A stretch of 62,270 bases of DNA, from positions 1 through 62,270 of the forward strand of contig NZ_JAAIKC010000020.1 of the NCBI RefSeq assembly GCF_010820665.1, in the 5' to 3' direction. Every line of letters starts with the position of its first letter. The stretch's first letter is position 1. The notes under the pieces are model-generated. The model was not told the DNA's origin and did no database searches. It saw nothing but the letters and a program-made list of their open reading frames with translations. This stretch comes from Paenibacillus sp. SYP-B3998 (GTDB taxonomy: Bacteria; Bacillota; Bacilli; Paenibacillales; NBRC-103111). Positions 61,405-62,270 of this stretch are shown in pieces. The position numbers and the translations under genes are program-made.

Positions 61405-61929
61405 ATGTCAATACAAGATCCAATACTCTCAAAAAACTCTACAATATATAGTTACACACTTATGAAGAGAATGTACCACGCTCTATACAAAGTGATTCTT
61501 TATTTCATTATCCTTTTCTTGGCACTCTTCTATCAATTTAATCCTGCAAATTGGCTCCCCTTATTAATAAGTTATCCATTGCTCATCCTGACCCACACTA
61601 TACTAGTGAGAGTATACTTCCAATGTACGATTGGAAGCGCGATGAGAGGTTGGTCTTTCAACTGGGGTATATTCTGGAGTGGGATCTTGCCAGAAGGCAA
61701 CGCAACAATCCGACTAGTAACTACTGTACACTTGCATTTATTCTGGATTGGCTTAGCATGTATCGCAATCCTTTACCCTTGGATTCCTCAAACCTGGTTG
61801 ATTCATCTCACTATCTTTCACATTTGGATGCTAATCCCACGATTGTGGATGCTATTCCGTTTTCGCCCCTATCGTAAAACTGGACTAATCAAGATCAGCA
61901 GCAAGGAAACCTCTTGTTACATGCAATAA
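61405..61929 (+). CDS. Membrane protein of unknown function
   Basis: 174 residues, not recognised. Four hydrophobic segments (about 26-43, 48-68, 108-124, 128-148) with aromatic-rich loops, and a basic C-terminus (RFRPYRKTGLIKISSKE). The site GGAGG lies five bases before the ATG, which supports translation. It is a lone plus-strand gene between gin and the 5S rRNA, with an imperfect hairpin after it. I see no catalytic motif. It is probably an integral membrane protein with four spans. Confidence 0.75.
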   Translation: MSIQDPILSKNSTIYSYTLMKRMYHALYKVILYFIILFLALFYQFNPANWLPLLISYPLLILTHTILVRVYFQCTIGSAMRGWSFNWGIFWSGILPEGNATIRLVTTVHLHLFWIGLACIAILYPWIPQTWLIHLTIFHIWMLIPRLWMLFRFRPYRKTGLIKISSKETSCYMQ

Positions 61930-61972
61930 TAAATTAAAAATATATAAACCATCTCACATGTAAAAAAGAATA

Positions 61973-62011
61973 AAGAAACCAATTGATGTCAGGAAACACT
62001 GTTGGTTTCTT
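61973..62011 (+). terminator. Hairpin after the plus-strand membrane gene
   Basis: Arms AAGAAACCAA and TTGGTTTCTT with a 19-nt loop; only a weak T tract follows. Confidence 0.55.
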
Positions 62012-62039
62012 ATTGCTCTAAAAAATGCACAATCAAAAA

Positions 62040-62088
62040 CAAAAAAAGCCTTTTTGAGATTTCTCTCAAAAAGGCTTCTACGTGCTTG
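62040..62088 (-). terminator. rrn operon terminator after 5S rRNA
   Basis: Minus-strand hairpin AGCCTTTTTGAGA-GAAA-TCTCAAAAAGGCT followed by seven Ts, immediately after the 5S gene. Confidence 0.93.
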
Positions 62089-62093
62089 GCAAC

Positions 62094-62210
62094 GTTCTAC
62101 TCTCCCAGAACCCTGCGGTTCAAGTACCATCGACGCTGGAGGTCTTAACGGTCGTGTTCGAGATGGGAACGCGTGGGTCCCCTCCGCCATCATCACCAAA
62201 CGAGATGCTT
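62094..62210 (-). rRNA. rrf: 5S ribosomal RNA
   Basis: The 117-nt minus-strand sequence starts TTTGGTGATGATGGCGGAGG and ends AGAGTAGAACGTTGCCAAGC, with the conserved CACGCGTTCCCATCTCGAAC and GACCGTTAAG blocks. The terminal stem (TTTGGT.../...GCCAAGC) is as expected. It is the last gene of an rRNA operon entering from the right; 62211-62270 is the 23S-5S spacer. Confidence 0.97.
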
Positions 62211-62270
62211 CTACCACGAAACATCGATAAAACAATCAGGCTGGCTTGCACCCTGAAAACTAGATACGAA

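Noticed and set aside
1..62270. CRISPR arrays, insertion sequences, prophage or attachment sites
   Set aside because: No regularly spaced repeats, transposase-like proteins, integrases or terminal inverted repeats were found; gene order is mostly that of a core chromosome.

Overview
The window looks like a chromosome segment of a spore-forming, low-to-mid-GC Firmicute of the Paenibacillus type (Paenibacillaceae). The reasons are strong AGGAGG-type ribosome sites, a near-complete set of endospore genes (spoIIE, spoVG, spoVT, yabP, yabQ, yabG, fin, gin, sspF), and gene order largely collinear with the Bacillus subtilis yaaO-to-lysS region. Almost everything is on the minus strand. The exceptions are ecsAB, abrB, one small gene at 37756-37956 and one membrane-protein gene at 61405-61929. 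Both ends are ribosomal RNA operons: a 5S rRNA at the right edge, and an rrn leader at the left edge that runs into the first bases of a 16S gene.

Reading in the direction of transcription (right to left). Block 1 (61.3-53.7 kb): gin, an Orn/Lys/Arg decarboxylase family enzyme, tmk, darA (c-di-AMP receptor), yaaR, holB, ricT, yabA, a TrmN6-like methylase, rsmI, then plus-strand abrB. Block 2 (52.8-42.1 kb): an HD phosphohydrolase, tatD, convergent ecsAB, a c-di-AMP riboswitch with the 3D-domain protein YabE, rnmV, rsmA, yabG, veg, an unusual sspF, ispE. Block 3 (42-31 kb): purR, ridA, spoVG, glmU, rplY/ctc, pth, fin, mfd, prsA, spoVT. Block 4 (31-20 kb): a lipid-II-type flippase, mazG, HU, rqcP, yabP, yabQ, divIC, an S1 protein with an RGG tail, spoIIE, a VWA protein, a Ser/Thr kinase. 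Block 5 (20-0.3 kb): tilS, hpt, ftsH, nadABC, coaX, hslO, a parvulin, cysK, the p-aminobenzoate/folate operon (pabBAC-folPBK), an XRE regulator, dusB, greA, lysS.

Regulatory sites form a sporulation picture. Candidate Spo0A boxes lie at abrB, at the HD-domain gene and near a 21-bp-spaced spoIIE promoter. There is a sigma-H promoter for spoVG, a sigma-F promoter for gin and a sigma-G promoter for sspF. c-di-AMP appears twice, as riboswitch ligand (yabE) and as DarA ligand.

The most novel-looking signals are the structured 5' leaders of rplY and sspF. They share a module (hairpin GTTTTGC/GCAAAAC followed by the ribosome site). In sspF the module ends a 14-codon upstream ORF; in rplY a 13-bp inverted repeat would mask the ribosome site and is followed by five Ts. 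The sspF product also carries a 110-residue low-complexity tail. Relative to B. subtilis, metS, prs and yazA are missing from their usual slots. No insertion sequences, CRISPR arrays, prophage or tRNA genes were seen.
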